A stretch of DNA of 39,516 bases, taken from positions 1-39,516 of the IMG/VR virus record IMGVR_UViG_3300030503_000053; one strand, 5' to 3'. Source of the DNA: a virus. The position numbers and the translations under genes were made by a program. Below, one piece after another: positions 13,892 to 19,719 of this stretch (position 1 is the stretch's first letter; every line of letters begins with the position of its first letter). The notes below the pieces were generated by a model. That model did not search any database. It had not been told where the DNA came from and saw only the letters and a program-made list of their open reading frames with translations.

Positions 13892-14035
13892 ATGATAATA
13901 CTTCTAAATAAAGAAGGAAAAATAAATCATATATCTTGGGATAGAGAATGTAGACTACCACCTTGGGTGCTTCAAAATCGTCTAAGAGAATTTCATCGCC
14001 ACTGGGTACTTTGGTGTCAAGAGGTGTTGCAATGA
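13892..14035 (+). CDS. 47-aa Trp-rich small protein
   Basis: ATG at 13892, with TGGAG 9 nt upstream. The product begins MIILLNKEGKINHISWDREC and contains an unusual density of Trp, Arg and His (PPWVLQNRLREFHRHWVLWC). The stop codon overlaps the next start as ATGA. I recognise no family; composition suggests a compact helical protein. Confidence 0.55.
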   Translation: MIILLNKEGKINHISWDRECRLPPWVLQNRLREFHRHWVLWCQEVLQ

Positions 14036-14154
14036 ATCTCGAACGAGCACGCGCACAACTCGATTCACTGTGCAGAACTGAACCGAAGGTTCCTACACAG
14101 CTAACCGGGATACAAAAGCAAGCAGCAGCCAATTCGAAACAAAAGGGAGAATAA
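14032..14154 (+). CDS. 40-aa basic small protein
   Basis: The start at 14032 is coupled to the upstream stop (ATGA), with AGAGG 7 nt before it. The sequence starts MNLERARAQLDSLCRTEPKV and ends in a Lys/Gln/Ala-rich helix. The coding sequence includes a GAACC-GAA-GGTTC mini-hairpin (14080-14092). Its last codons carry the GGGAG site of the next gene. Confidence 0.5.
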   Translation: MNLERARAQLDSLCRTEPKVPTQLTGIQKQAAANSKQKGE

Positions 14155-14155
14155 T

Positions 14156-14350
14156 ATGTTTAAAGTAGAAAAAGTAATAACCTACAACGTGATGAACTAT
14201 AAAACCTATTCGCGAGTATCTGAGGGGCATACGGATGAGAATACCGCGCTCAAGATAGTAGATGCTTTAAATGCTTTGGAGCTTTCTACCGACGAGAAAA
14301 TCAAACGCCTTGAAGCAGAACTTGAAGAGGCAAAGAAAGTCACATTCTAG
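14156..14350 (+). CDS. 64-aa protein with C-terminal coiled coil
   Basis: 64 aa. Residues 1-35 look like a small strand-rich unit (FKVEKVITYNVMNYKTYSRV), followed by a charged helix with heptads (STDEKIKRLEAELEEAKKVT). GGGAG lies 7 nt before the ATG. It is the last gene before the strong promoter at 14363. The function is unknown. Confidence 0.6.
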   Translation: MFKVEKVITYNVMNYKTYSRVSEGHTDENTALKIVDALNALELSTDEKIKRLEAELEEAKKVTF

Positions 14351-14362
14351 CATAAAAATGCC

Positions 14363-14391
14363 TTGACAACTGCCCCTTGGTTTGGTACACT
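14363..14391 (+). promoter_or_regulatory. Sigma-70-type promoter of an isolated unit
   Basis: A consensus TTGACA at 14363-14368, a 17-base spacer and TACACT at 14386-14391. Transcription would begin near 14398 and give a leader of about 115 bases that includes the inverted repeat at 14405-14429. The -10 is weaker than the -35. Confidence 0.75.
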
Positions 14392-14404
14392 AAGGGTCGG
14401 TCGT

Positions 14405-14429
14405 CGATACATTACATGCATGTGTATCG
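14405..14429 (+). promoter_or_regulatory. Inverted repeat in the leader, operator or hairpin
   Basis: CGATACA (14405-14411) and TGTATCG (14423-14429) are exact inverted repeats, and the 10-base palindrome ACATGCATGT (14414-14423) lies inside. As DNA it is a good dimer site just after the predicted transcription start; as RNA it forms a 5' hairpin that could stabilise the message. Confidence 0.5.
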
Positions 14430-14511
14430 GTTACTAGAATCAAAAACACTAACTCGTAGCTATGCTACCATAACAATATACTAGCTACTTGCTAGTAGGG
14501 AGATCAACTAA

Positions 14512-15036
14512 ATGTCTACTACTGCCGTTATTCCTTCGCCTAATTCCGTCGCCGCCCTTCCTGTCAAGAACGAGAATGTTAACTTCGCCGTCGTGGTAAA
14601 GTTGGATGAGCAGAGCAAGATTACTGCCGTGCGTCATACTTCCAGCGAGAAGGACATTGCAACTCTCGAATCTCCCGAGTACAAGGGCACGGAGACTATT
14701 GCGTTCAAGCAGACAGTAATCAAGCCGTCCGCTGGCACTCTCGAAGGCTTCGAGCAGCTTATTCCTGATGCGGATGAGCGCCTGTCTATTATCAACAAGG
14801 GACTCAGCGCGAAGTTCAATCAGAAGATTCGCACAACGCTGATCGAGCAGGATGAGGCGGGTAATCTTGCATTCCAGCCAGTAGAGCCAACGTACGATGG
14901 TACTCCGCTAGTTCAGGCTGCTAGCGAGCGCGTTTCCGCATCTCCTACGGACAAGGCTATCAAGATGCTTGGTTCGCTTTCGCCCGAAATGCTCCAGCAG
15001 ATTCTTGCACAGTTCGCTGCTATCAATCAGGGATAA
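14512..15036 (+). CDS. Strongly expressed orphan early protein
   Basis: 174 aa with its own promoter, a GGGAG ribosome site 10 nt before the ATG and its own terminator, so it is a single-gene transcription unit. The codons are visibly more C/G-ending (GCC, GTC, AAG, GAG) than those of the flanking early genes, as in the capsid gene, suggesting selection for high expression. The N-terminal 20 residues are Ser/Pro/Ala/Val-rich, the middle looks like a beta-rich domain (NVNFAVVVKLDEQSKITAVR), and the C-terminus is an amphipathic helix (SPEMLQQILAQFAAIN). I recognise no family. It could be an abundant DNA-binding or host-takeover factor, but nothing in the sequence proves it. Confidence 0.7.
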   Translation: MSTTAVIPSPNSVAALPVKNENVNFAVVVKLDEQSKITAVRHTSSEKDIATLESPEYKGTETIAFKQTVIKPSAGTLEGFEQLIPDADERLSIINKGLSAKFNQKIRTTLIEQDEAGNLAFQPVEPTYDGTPLVQAASERVSASPTDKAIKMLGSLSPEMLQQILAQFAAINQG

Positions 15037-15108
15037 CTTGCCCGAAGGGCTGTTACACAATTAACGTTTTACGCATGAGCTACTTGATCCAATTCGGTTA
15101 ATACCCCC

Positions 15109-15144
15109 GGCCACACTTGCTAGTAAAGAGGTGTGGCCTTTTTT
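15109..15144 (+). terminator. Intrinsic terminator
   Basis: GGCCACAC (15109-15116) pairs exactly with GTGTGGCC (15131-15138), followed by six T (15139-15144). It ends the single-gene unit that starts at 14363. Confidence 0.88.
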
Positions 15145-15170
15145 AGCTCTACGGTTGTAGGAGATTATGC

Positions 15171-15842
15171 ATGATAACATACGAATGTCCTAATTGTCGC
15201 AAGATGGCTGGAATATCTTTAGACTTAATATATTCAGAAAGATTCAAGAATTGGTCCTGCGATAATTGTTGGAAGTCTTATTCGGACAAATATCTGCGAG
15301 ACCAGAGAAAGGGTGAGATGAAAGAAGTAATTGTTAATACGACCGCGAACGGAACAATTTACGAACTGAAATTCAAAACCCTCCCGCGTAAGGGATACTT
15401 CGCGGAGAATATTCAACCGATCATTAACCTAATAAAGGCAATGATCCCAGCAACCGCACGGGAATATAACCCAAGCACATATACCTGGGGGCTTGGTGCT
15501 GAGTATTGGCCGCCGCTAAAAACCAGCATGGAGGCGCTTGGGTTTAAGATTACATTCTTAGATAAGCAACCCGCTAGTGGTCCGAAAGTGCATGTACCAA
15601 CGGATTATGCTGAGAATTTCTACTACACTGCACCAACTAGCACGAAGGAGTCTACACAATCAATTGCTGCTCAACTTAGTAGTTACTTGGGTGTAGAAAT
15701 AACCACCCAAGACTTATCAGACCTGAAGAAACTCTACCGCGCCAAAGCCCGCGAATATCACCCGGATATGGGTGGGGACGCCAAGAAGATGAGCGAGCTT
15801 AATAGACTCTGGACGCTCTACTCTAACAAGGAGGTAATGTAA
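15171..15842 (+). CDS. Zinc-ribbon protein with C-terminal J-domain
   Basis: 223 aa. Residues 6-9 (CPNC) and 30-33 (CDNC) form an N-terminal zinc ribbon. Residues about 60-130 form a separate domain with a P-x-x-x-R-x-YNPSTYTW core that recalls the HARP-like fold seen in some phage and helicase-associated proteins; this comparison is tentative. Residues about 165-220 are a J-domain: helix II (DLKKLYRAKAREY), the HPD tripeptide at 197-199, then GGDAKKMSELNRLWTLYSN as helix III. J-domains stimulate host DnaK ATPase, so this protein probably recruits DnaK to a phage target bound by the N-terminal domains. The AGGAG site is 7 nt before the ATG. The stop overlaps the next start as TAATG. Confidence 0.8.
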   Translation: MITYECPNCRKMAGISLDLIYSERFKNWSCDNCWKSYSDKYLRDQRKGEMKEVIVNTTANGTIYELKFKTLPRKGYFAENIQPIINLIKAMIPATAREYNPSTYTWGLGAEYWPPLKTSMEALGFKITFLDKQPASGPKVHVPTDYAENFYYTAPTSTKESTQSIAAQLSSYLGVEITTQDLSDLKKLYRAKAREYHPDMGGDAKKMSELNRLWTLYSNKEVM

Positions 15843-16084
15843 TGCGAGCACGATTTAAAAGCTACGAAGAGATGCCGGAAGTTTATAAATGCTGTACACC
15901 TCGAATAGAAGGCATACACAAACAAGCAGGGAGGGAAATAGATATAACTCCCTGCGATCGTCCTATTCGGATTGAATGTACTATTTGCGGCCTAGAAAGT
16001 ATTGGCCCCGGTTATCACATAACTGGAAGAAATATCGGAATACTTCCAAACATGGTAGATATAGACGAAGGAGCAACTAACTAG
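15842..16084 (+). CDS. Small cysteine-rich protein
   Basis: 80 aa, starting at the ATG within TAATG, with AAGGAGG 7 nt upstream. Cysteines occur as CC at residues 17-18, C38 and CTIC at 46-49, enough for a single zinc site. The segment IRIECTICGLES is typical of short zinc-ribbon knuckles. It is the second gene after the J-domain protein and probably cotranscribed with it. The function is unknown. Confidence 0.6.
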   Translation: MRARFKSYEEMPEVYKCCTPRIEGIHKQAGREIDITPCDRPIRIECTICGLESIGPGYHITGRNIGILPNMVDIDEGATN

Positions 16085-16086
16085 CC

Positions 16087-16230
16087 ATGAAACTAGGATT
16101 CGCAATAATCGCCGGTTCGATTCAGCCATACTTCATTGAAAATGGCGAGGCTGTAAAGGTAGAACTAACCCCGATGGAAGTATTCGAGCTAGGGAGGTAC
16201 GCGCGTGAAGGCACTAATAAGAAAAGATAA
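16087..16230 (+). CDS. 47-aa protein
   Basis: ATG at 16087, only 2 nt after the previous stop; AGGAG lies about 15 nt upstream. The product (MKLGFAIIAGSIQPYFIENG ... VKVELTPMEVFELGRYAREG) has the pattern strand, strand, helix of a small compact domain. It overlaps the next GTG-started gene by 26 nt. The function is unknown. Confidence 0.5.
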   Translation: MKLGFAIIAGSIQPYFIENGEAVKVELTPMEVFELGRYAREGTNKKR

Positions 16231-16498
16231 AAACGGCTATTGGAAAGCGCGATTCGACGGTTATAACGAATGGTTTATGACTTTCGAGGCCGCTGATATC
16301 TGGGTCCGTAAAACCATGAAACGCTACTATAAAGAATCAGTAGCGTTCTCGATACTCGGTGATATCGGAGTAAATCTACTAAGCTGCCGCGAGCGTGAGC
16401 TTGTTGATAAGCTTATTAAGAATAGGTGCAAAGGTATTACTAAAAAGCAGTATGGCTGGTTAAGGGGGATACATGAGCGACAGCAAAGGGAGTGGTAA
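16205..16498 (+). CDS. 97-aa protein with GTG start
   Basis: The GTG at 16205 is supported by GGGAGG exactly 7 nt upstream. Residues 1-45 form a strand-rich unit (MKALIRKDKNGYWKARFDGY). The C-terminal part, with LLSCRERELVDKLIKNRCKG then ITKKQYGWLRGIHER, matches a helical module that I have seen at the end of phage single-strand-binding or zinc-binding proteins (x-ERE-x2-V-x-x-L, then LT-x-K/R-Q-x-x-WL). I cannot assign a biochemical role. It overlaps both neighbours by 26 nt. Confidence 0.6.
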   Translation: MKALIRKDKNGYWKARFDGYNEWFMTFEAADIWVRKTMKRYYKESVAFSILGDIGVNLLSCRERELVDKLIKNRCKGITKKQYGWLRGIHERQQREW

Positions 16499-16676
16499 AC
16501 CTATTTACTATATTTATTATTGGTCAAAAGCCGGTTATTGGTATAAAAGTACAAGCACTTTTAATAAAGATATGGTCGAATGTTTGCGTGATAGCTATAG
16601 ACGTTGTGGCTGGGCTACAGCAGTAGAAAGAGGAATATGGACATCGACCGTGAATGCAGCGTATGCAAAGAGTTAG
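16473..16676 (+). CDS. 67-aa aromatic-rich protein
   Basis: 67 aa, with a strong AAGGGGG site 4 nt before the ATG. Very rich in Tyr and Trp (KPIYYIYYWSKAGYWYKSTS), then a short helix and a Trp-containing end. Strand pattern suggests a small beta-sheet protein. It overlaps both neighbours, like the other genes in this run. The function is unknown. Confidence 0.55.
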   Translation: MSDSKGSGKPIYYIYYWSKAGYWYKSTSTFNKDMVECLRDSYRRCGWATAVERGIWTSTVNAAYAKS

Positions 16677-17185
16677 CATCTTATTTCTGTCGCATGTGCT
16701 CCGCTCATTACTGCGCGGAGCATTTGTGCTTGCATCTATCAGTAGCGTGGGAATCTAATACATGGACGAATCGTAATAAAGGAGAATGGGATGAGAGTAC
16801 AGATGTACGAGAAAATGAACGAAGTGATAGCCCCACAGTATATTCACAAGAGAAGGCAGTACGAGATTTATTACCGCATACTCCAAAACTTGTGGGCACG
16901 TATACTGAAACGCAGTTACAAGCATCGTACCAGTTTTATCTGTCTCAAGCTAGAAGAGTGCGAACTGAGTTGGAGCGGCGTGCGGTACTTATTGAGGGTG
17001 CTTTACCACGCGAATCGAAGTCTGTTATATCATTTTCAAGGGGGAATGGAAGTAGAAGTCGTAGAAAGACTTTTCCAGCATCTGCCAGTAAACACATTCA
17101 AGTATTGCAAGATAACATCAGGACAGGTACAATATCCCTCGAACAAGTAACAGCCCGCATCCGCGCTGCTAGTGCTACTAAATAG
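16637..17185 (+). CDS. B-box-like zinc finger protein
   Basis: 182 aa from the ATG at 16637, with GAGG just upstream; an in-frame ATG at 16604 has no ribosome site. Residues about 7-32 show C-x2-C-x7-C-x2-C-x4-C-x2-H-x3-H, the ligand pattern of a B-box or ring-type zinc fold. After this come an acidic linker, a helical segment (QASYQFYLSQARRVRTELER) and a basic Ser/Arg patch, then a C-terminal helix (TISLEQVTARIRAASATK). The overall order resembles the gene at 19720 (N-terminal cysteine cluster, helix, basic linker, short helix), so the two may be distant paralogues. A long overlapping frame at 16791-17150 is discussed in the findings. Confidence 0.6.
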   Translation: MDIDRECSVCKELASYFCRMCSAHYCAEHLCLHLSVAWESNTWTNRNKGEWDESTDVRENERSDSPTVYSQEKAVRDLLPHTPKLVGTYTETQLQASYQFYLSQARRVRTELERRAVLIEGALPRESKSVISFSRGNGSRSRRKTFPASASKHIQVLQDNIRTGTISLEQVTARIRAASATK

Positions 17186-17227
17186 TAGTAGCAGCGTCAA
17201 TGTGCGCTTTTGCGTGCAGGAAAGAGA

Positions 17228-17905
17228 ATGAATATGAACGATTTGATTAAAAAACCCGCAACATTCCGAGTAGGCGCGAAGCCTCTATCAGGACTCGCCG
17301 CGCGTAAACAAGCGGCCGCGCTTGCTACTAACGAACCAATAGAAATCCCCGCGCACGAAATGGAACATCGCATCGGGATAGTATTTGATGATTCAGGTTC
17401 TATGGGCTCCGCGCAGATTGCAGATGCAAAAGCGGGAGTGGAGGAATTTCTTCGCAGCTGCGAAAAAGACAAAACCGCAGTAGCAATCTACCCAATGAAC
17501 ATGGAAGGAATCCCGCTTTGCAGTAATCTCCCAGCGGTCGCAGTATACGCACAGGGAATCTCAGCAACAGGCGGCACACCACTAGTGCGAACTGCTAATA
17601 ACATGCTGAACCAGAACAAGCTCACCCGCGCTATTATCTTCAGCGACGGCTCACCAACTGGCGATCGGGATATTGAGAAGTTGATCGCACACGGAGTACC
17701 GATTGATTGCGTATACATCCCGGATATGTATGTAGATGCAAGCGCAGAACAATTCATGCAAGAGCTTGCACGTAAGACCGACGGAATCTACTTACGATTC
17801 GAGCGTGGTAAATCTAACTTCCGTGCAGCTTTTAAGTACCTCAGTCCTGGACTCCGGTACATGCTTGCGGACAAAAGCTTCGTGAGTAAACTAGAAGGGC
17901 GTTAG
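17228..17905 (+). CDS. von Willebrand factor A domain protein
   Basis: 225 aa from the ATG at 17228 (AGGA 6 nt upstream; an ATG at 17234 and a TTG at 17210 are also in frame). Residues 45-200 are a vWA domain: strand 1 with the metal-ion-dependent adhesion motif FDDSGSMG, the loop threonine in ATGGTPLV and the third ligand in IFSDGSPTGD. All MIDAS ligands (D, S, S, T, D) are present, so metal-dependent protein binding is likely. The N-terminal 35 residues are basic and may be disordered. It lies three genes upstream of the FtsK-like ATPase. vWA proteins usually work with AAA+ or other P-loop ATPases, so a joint complex is conceivable but unproven. Confidence 0.82.
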   Translation: MNMNDLIKKPATFRVGAKPLSGLAARKQAAALATNEPIEIPAHEMEHRIGIVFDDSGSMGSAQIADAKAGVEEFLRSCEKDKTAVAIYPMNMEGIPLCSNLPAVAVYAQGISATGGTPLVRTANNMLNQNKLTRAIIFSDGSPTGDRDIEKLIAHGVPIDCVYIPDMYVDASAEQFMQELARKTDGIYLRFERGKSNFRAAFKYLSPGLRYMLADKSFVSKLEGR

Positions 17906-17906
17906 T

Positions 17907-18077
17907 ATGAAACCCAACCTAATACCGGGGATGCGCACTAGAGGAATCAAGCGCGCCTCTAAAGCCGAGCATCTTAAAAAGCAGGACCGCTCGTTCTATA
18001 AAGAGCAAGCGGCGGTTAAGAAGGCCAAGCTCGAAGAAGCAAGAAGGATTAAGGCTAATAAGGAGTATATGATATGA
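17907..18077 (+). CDS. 56-aa highly basic helical protein
   Basis: ATG at 17907, 1 nt after the vWA stop, with GAAGGGCG upstream. The product begins MKPNLIPGMRTRGIKRASKA and is very rich in Lys, Arg and Ala, mostly a single long helix. The stop overlaps the next start as ATGA. A nucleic-acid-binding or adaptor role fits the charge, but there is no motif. Confidence 0.55.
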   Translation: MKPNLIPGMRTRGIKRASKAEHLKKQDRSFYKEQAAVKKAKLEEARRIKANKEYMI

Positions 18078-18268
18078 CAACACATGATAGAACTATAGCG
18101 CTATGCGACGAACTTTCGAAGATTTGTGATATTCTCATAGACCTAATTGGCCATGTAGAAAAGCTCAAATCCGAACAAGAAGAACTCCAAAAGCAAGCAG
18201 CCGAGCACGAGCAAGCAATTGTAGCTTTGAAAGAGAAGTTATTCTACGCCGGGATTGGTGATGATTAA
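18074..18268 (+). CDS. 64-aa coiled-coil protein
   Basis: 64 aa, AAGGAG 8 nt before the ATG, itself within ATGA. From residue 10 to 55 it is a continuous heptad-rich helix (HVEKLKSEQEELQKQAAEHE). The stop joins the FtsK-like start as TAATG, so it is strictly coupled to the ATPase and may be its partner or a multimerising adaptor. Confidence 0.6.
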   Translation: MTTHDRTIALCDELSKICDILIDLIGHVEKLKSEQEELQKQAAEHEQAIVALKEKLFYAGIGDD

Positions 18269-19350
18269 TGAGCGCCCTAACAACCGAACAATCCCAAACC
18301 GTACTTCACCTTTGCATGAAACTCTCCGCGCTCAAAATAAGCGGCGAGTTCAAGCAAGTAGAAGCCGGGCCGATAGTATCAACCTACTACTTCACACTTG
18401 GCGCGGATATTCCGATTGCTAAGATAATGAAATCTGAGGAGGACTTGGCGCTCGCAGTAGGGGCGCCGTCTGTACTTATAACCAGACTGGGGGCACAAAT
18501 TGCGATTGCGATTCCTAACAAGACAAAAGAAACAGTTAGTTACGATAAATGCCTGCACGCTCTTATGCAAAGCTCTGGACAAGGGCTTCCTATTATGCTC
18601 GGAGTTGATACTAAAGGTACTCCAAACACAATTGACCTGCGAGAATCTCCACACATTCTCGCAGCGGGTTCTACAGGCTCAGGTAAAAGTGTACTCCTTG
18701 CAGCTATCATTAGCGGTCTTGCGACTAAACTCTCTTCGAGAGAAATGAAACTAATGCTAGTTGATACTAAGCAATTAGACCTGCCGCTATTCGCATCCCT
18801 ACCACACACCGTAGAAGTCGCGGATGATATAGAGAAAATCTATGTTCTATTCGAACGCCTCATGCAAATAGTCCGACAGCGCACGGAAAAAATGAAAGGA
18901 GTAGCACGAAACATAACCGAGTACAACCGCATAACCGGCGCGGCACTACCATACTACGTAGTAGTAATCGACGAGTACGCAGATATCGTAGGCGCGGATA
19001 GTAGCATCGCGCTCAAGTTACAGAAGCTCGTCCAAATCTGCCGAGCCGCTGGAATCCATGTAATCCTTGCAACACAGCGGCCCTCAGTTAAAATCATAAC
19101 CGGCGATATCAAAGCGAACTTCGGTACTCGCATCGCACTAAAACTACCAACCGGCTACGATAGCAAAACAATCATTGATGAATATGGAGCCGAGCAGCTG
19201 CTAGGAAAAGGAGATATGCTATGCAAATTGAGTTCCGACGAACAAGTTACACGGTATCATGGTCCTATGCTAAGTATGGATCATATTTCAAACGTACTCG
19301 CTAATTGTGATGCGATTCGAGATAGTTACAAGCATTTGAAACTTAATTGA
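18268..19350 (+). CDS. FtsK/SpoIIIE-type DNA translocase, soluble
   Basis: 360 aa. Residues 25-90 match the FtsK alpha/beta modules (EAGPIVSTYYFTLGADIPIA; EEDLALAVGAPSVLI). The motor follows: Walker A GSTGSGKS at 134-141, Walker B VVVIDEYAD at 231-239, then ATQRPSVKIITGDIKANFGT at 268-287, the most diagnostic FtsK block, and GAEQLLGKGDML. There is no N-terminal membrane region and no C-terminal gamma winged helix, so it should be a cytosolic hexameric dsDNA pump without KOPS reading. Tailed phages package with terminase, so this motor must serve another step, such as resolving or moving replicated DNA, or acting on host DNA. It closes its operon: a strong terminator follows. Confidence 0.88.
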   Translation: MSALTTEQSQTVLHLCMKLSALKISGEFKQVEAGPIVSTYYFTLGADIPIAKIMKSEEDLALAVGAPSVLITRLGAQIAIAIPNKTKETVSYDKCLHALMQSSGQGLPIMLGVDTKGTPNTIDLRESPHILAAGSTGSGKSVLLAAIISGLATKLSSREMKLMLVDTKQLDLPLFASLPHTVEVADDIEKIYVLFERLMQIVRQRTEKMKGVARNITEYNRITGAALPYYVVVIDEYADIVGADSSIALKLQKLVQICRAAGIHVILATQRPSVKIITGDIKANFGTRIALKLPTGYDSKTIIDEYGAEQLLGKGDMLCKLSSDEQVTRYHGPMLSMDHISNVLANCDAIRDSYKHLKLN

Positions 19351-19371
19351 AGACTTAATAGTATCGAAATC

Positions 19372-19407
19372 TGGCCTTGGCCCCCTGTATGGGGTCAGGG
19401 CCATTTT
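19372..19407 (+). terminator. Intrinsic terminator after the FtsK-like gene
   Basis: The arms 19372-19384 and 19391-19403 form a 13-bp stem with two G-U pairs (TGGCCTTGGCCCC against GGGGTCAGGGCCA), a 6-nt loop, then TTTT. The loop end contains CCCTGTATG, which recurs in the promoter spacer at 19450. Confidence 0.85.
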
Positions 19408-19433
19408 CAGGTAAAGGGCTGATCCTAAAGGGG

Positions 19434-19463
19434 ATGCAGGGCTTGACGACCCTGTATGCAGGG
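19434..19463 (+). promoter_or_regulatory. Operator-like repeats around the promoter
   Basis: ATGCAGGG occurs at 19434-19441 and 19456-19463, 22 bp apart (two helical turns), in the same orientation. CCCTG at 19450-19454 and CAGGG at 19459-19463 form an inverted pair within the -35/-10 spacer. The next gene encodes a ribbon-helix-helix candidate. Such proteins bind tandem direct or inverted repeats as dimers of dimers, so autorepression is a good hypothesis. Confidence 0.55.
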
Positions 19464-19471
19464 TGTATGCT
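19443..19471 (+). promoter_or_regulatory. Sigma-70-type promoter for the replication operon
   Basis: TTGACG at 19443-19448, a 17-base spacer and TATGCT at 19466-19471. The predicted transcription start is near 19478, which is the first base of an ATG, so the first gene may be translated from a leaderless mRNA. It lies just past a strong terminator, so the replication operon is separately controlled. Confidence 0.75.
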
Positions 19472-19477
19472 CTCTAT

Positions 19478-19714
19478 ATGGAACCCCTTGAGGACAGTAA
19501 AAGTCAGACTGCTCGAACATTCGATGGCTTCTATCGAACAACGGGCAAGAAGACGAAAATGGCAGGATTTAGGATTTATCAAGAACAAGCTGATAAACTT
19601 AAATCAGACTACGAGGGTAATACATCGGTACTTGTAAGATTGCTACTTGAAAAGTATTTTAATGGTGAATTACCCGAAGTAGAAACGAAGTATAAACAGT
19701 TAGTTGGGGAGTAA
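19478..19714 (+). CDS. Ribbon-helix-helix-type regulator candidate
   Basis: 78 aa from the ATG at 19478, which coincides with the predicted transcription start; a shorter product from the ATG at 19559 is possible. Residues from about 28 onward read MAGFRIYQEQADKLKSDYEG then NTSVLVRLLLEKYFNG, the strand-helix-helix pattern of Arc/MetJ-type DNA-binding proteins (beta strand FRIY, helix A, N-T/S turn, helix B). The N-terminal 25 residues are polar. The direct repeats overlapping its promoter make it a probable autorepressor of the replication operon. Confidence in the fold is moderate because family sequences are short and variable. Confidence 0.6.
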   Translation: MEPLEDSKSQTARTFDGFYRTTGKKTKMAGFRIYQEQADKLKSDYEGNTSVLVRLLLEKYFNGELPEVETKYKQLVGE

Positions 19715-19719
19715 TCCTT

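Noticed and set aside
16115-16132. tRNA-like GGTTCGATTC sequence
   Set aside because: No acceptor or anticodon stems can be built around it, and it is inside a coding frame.
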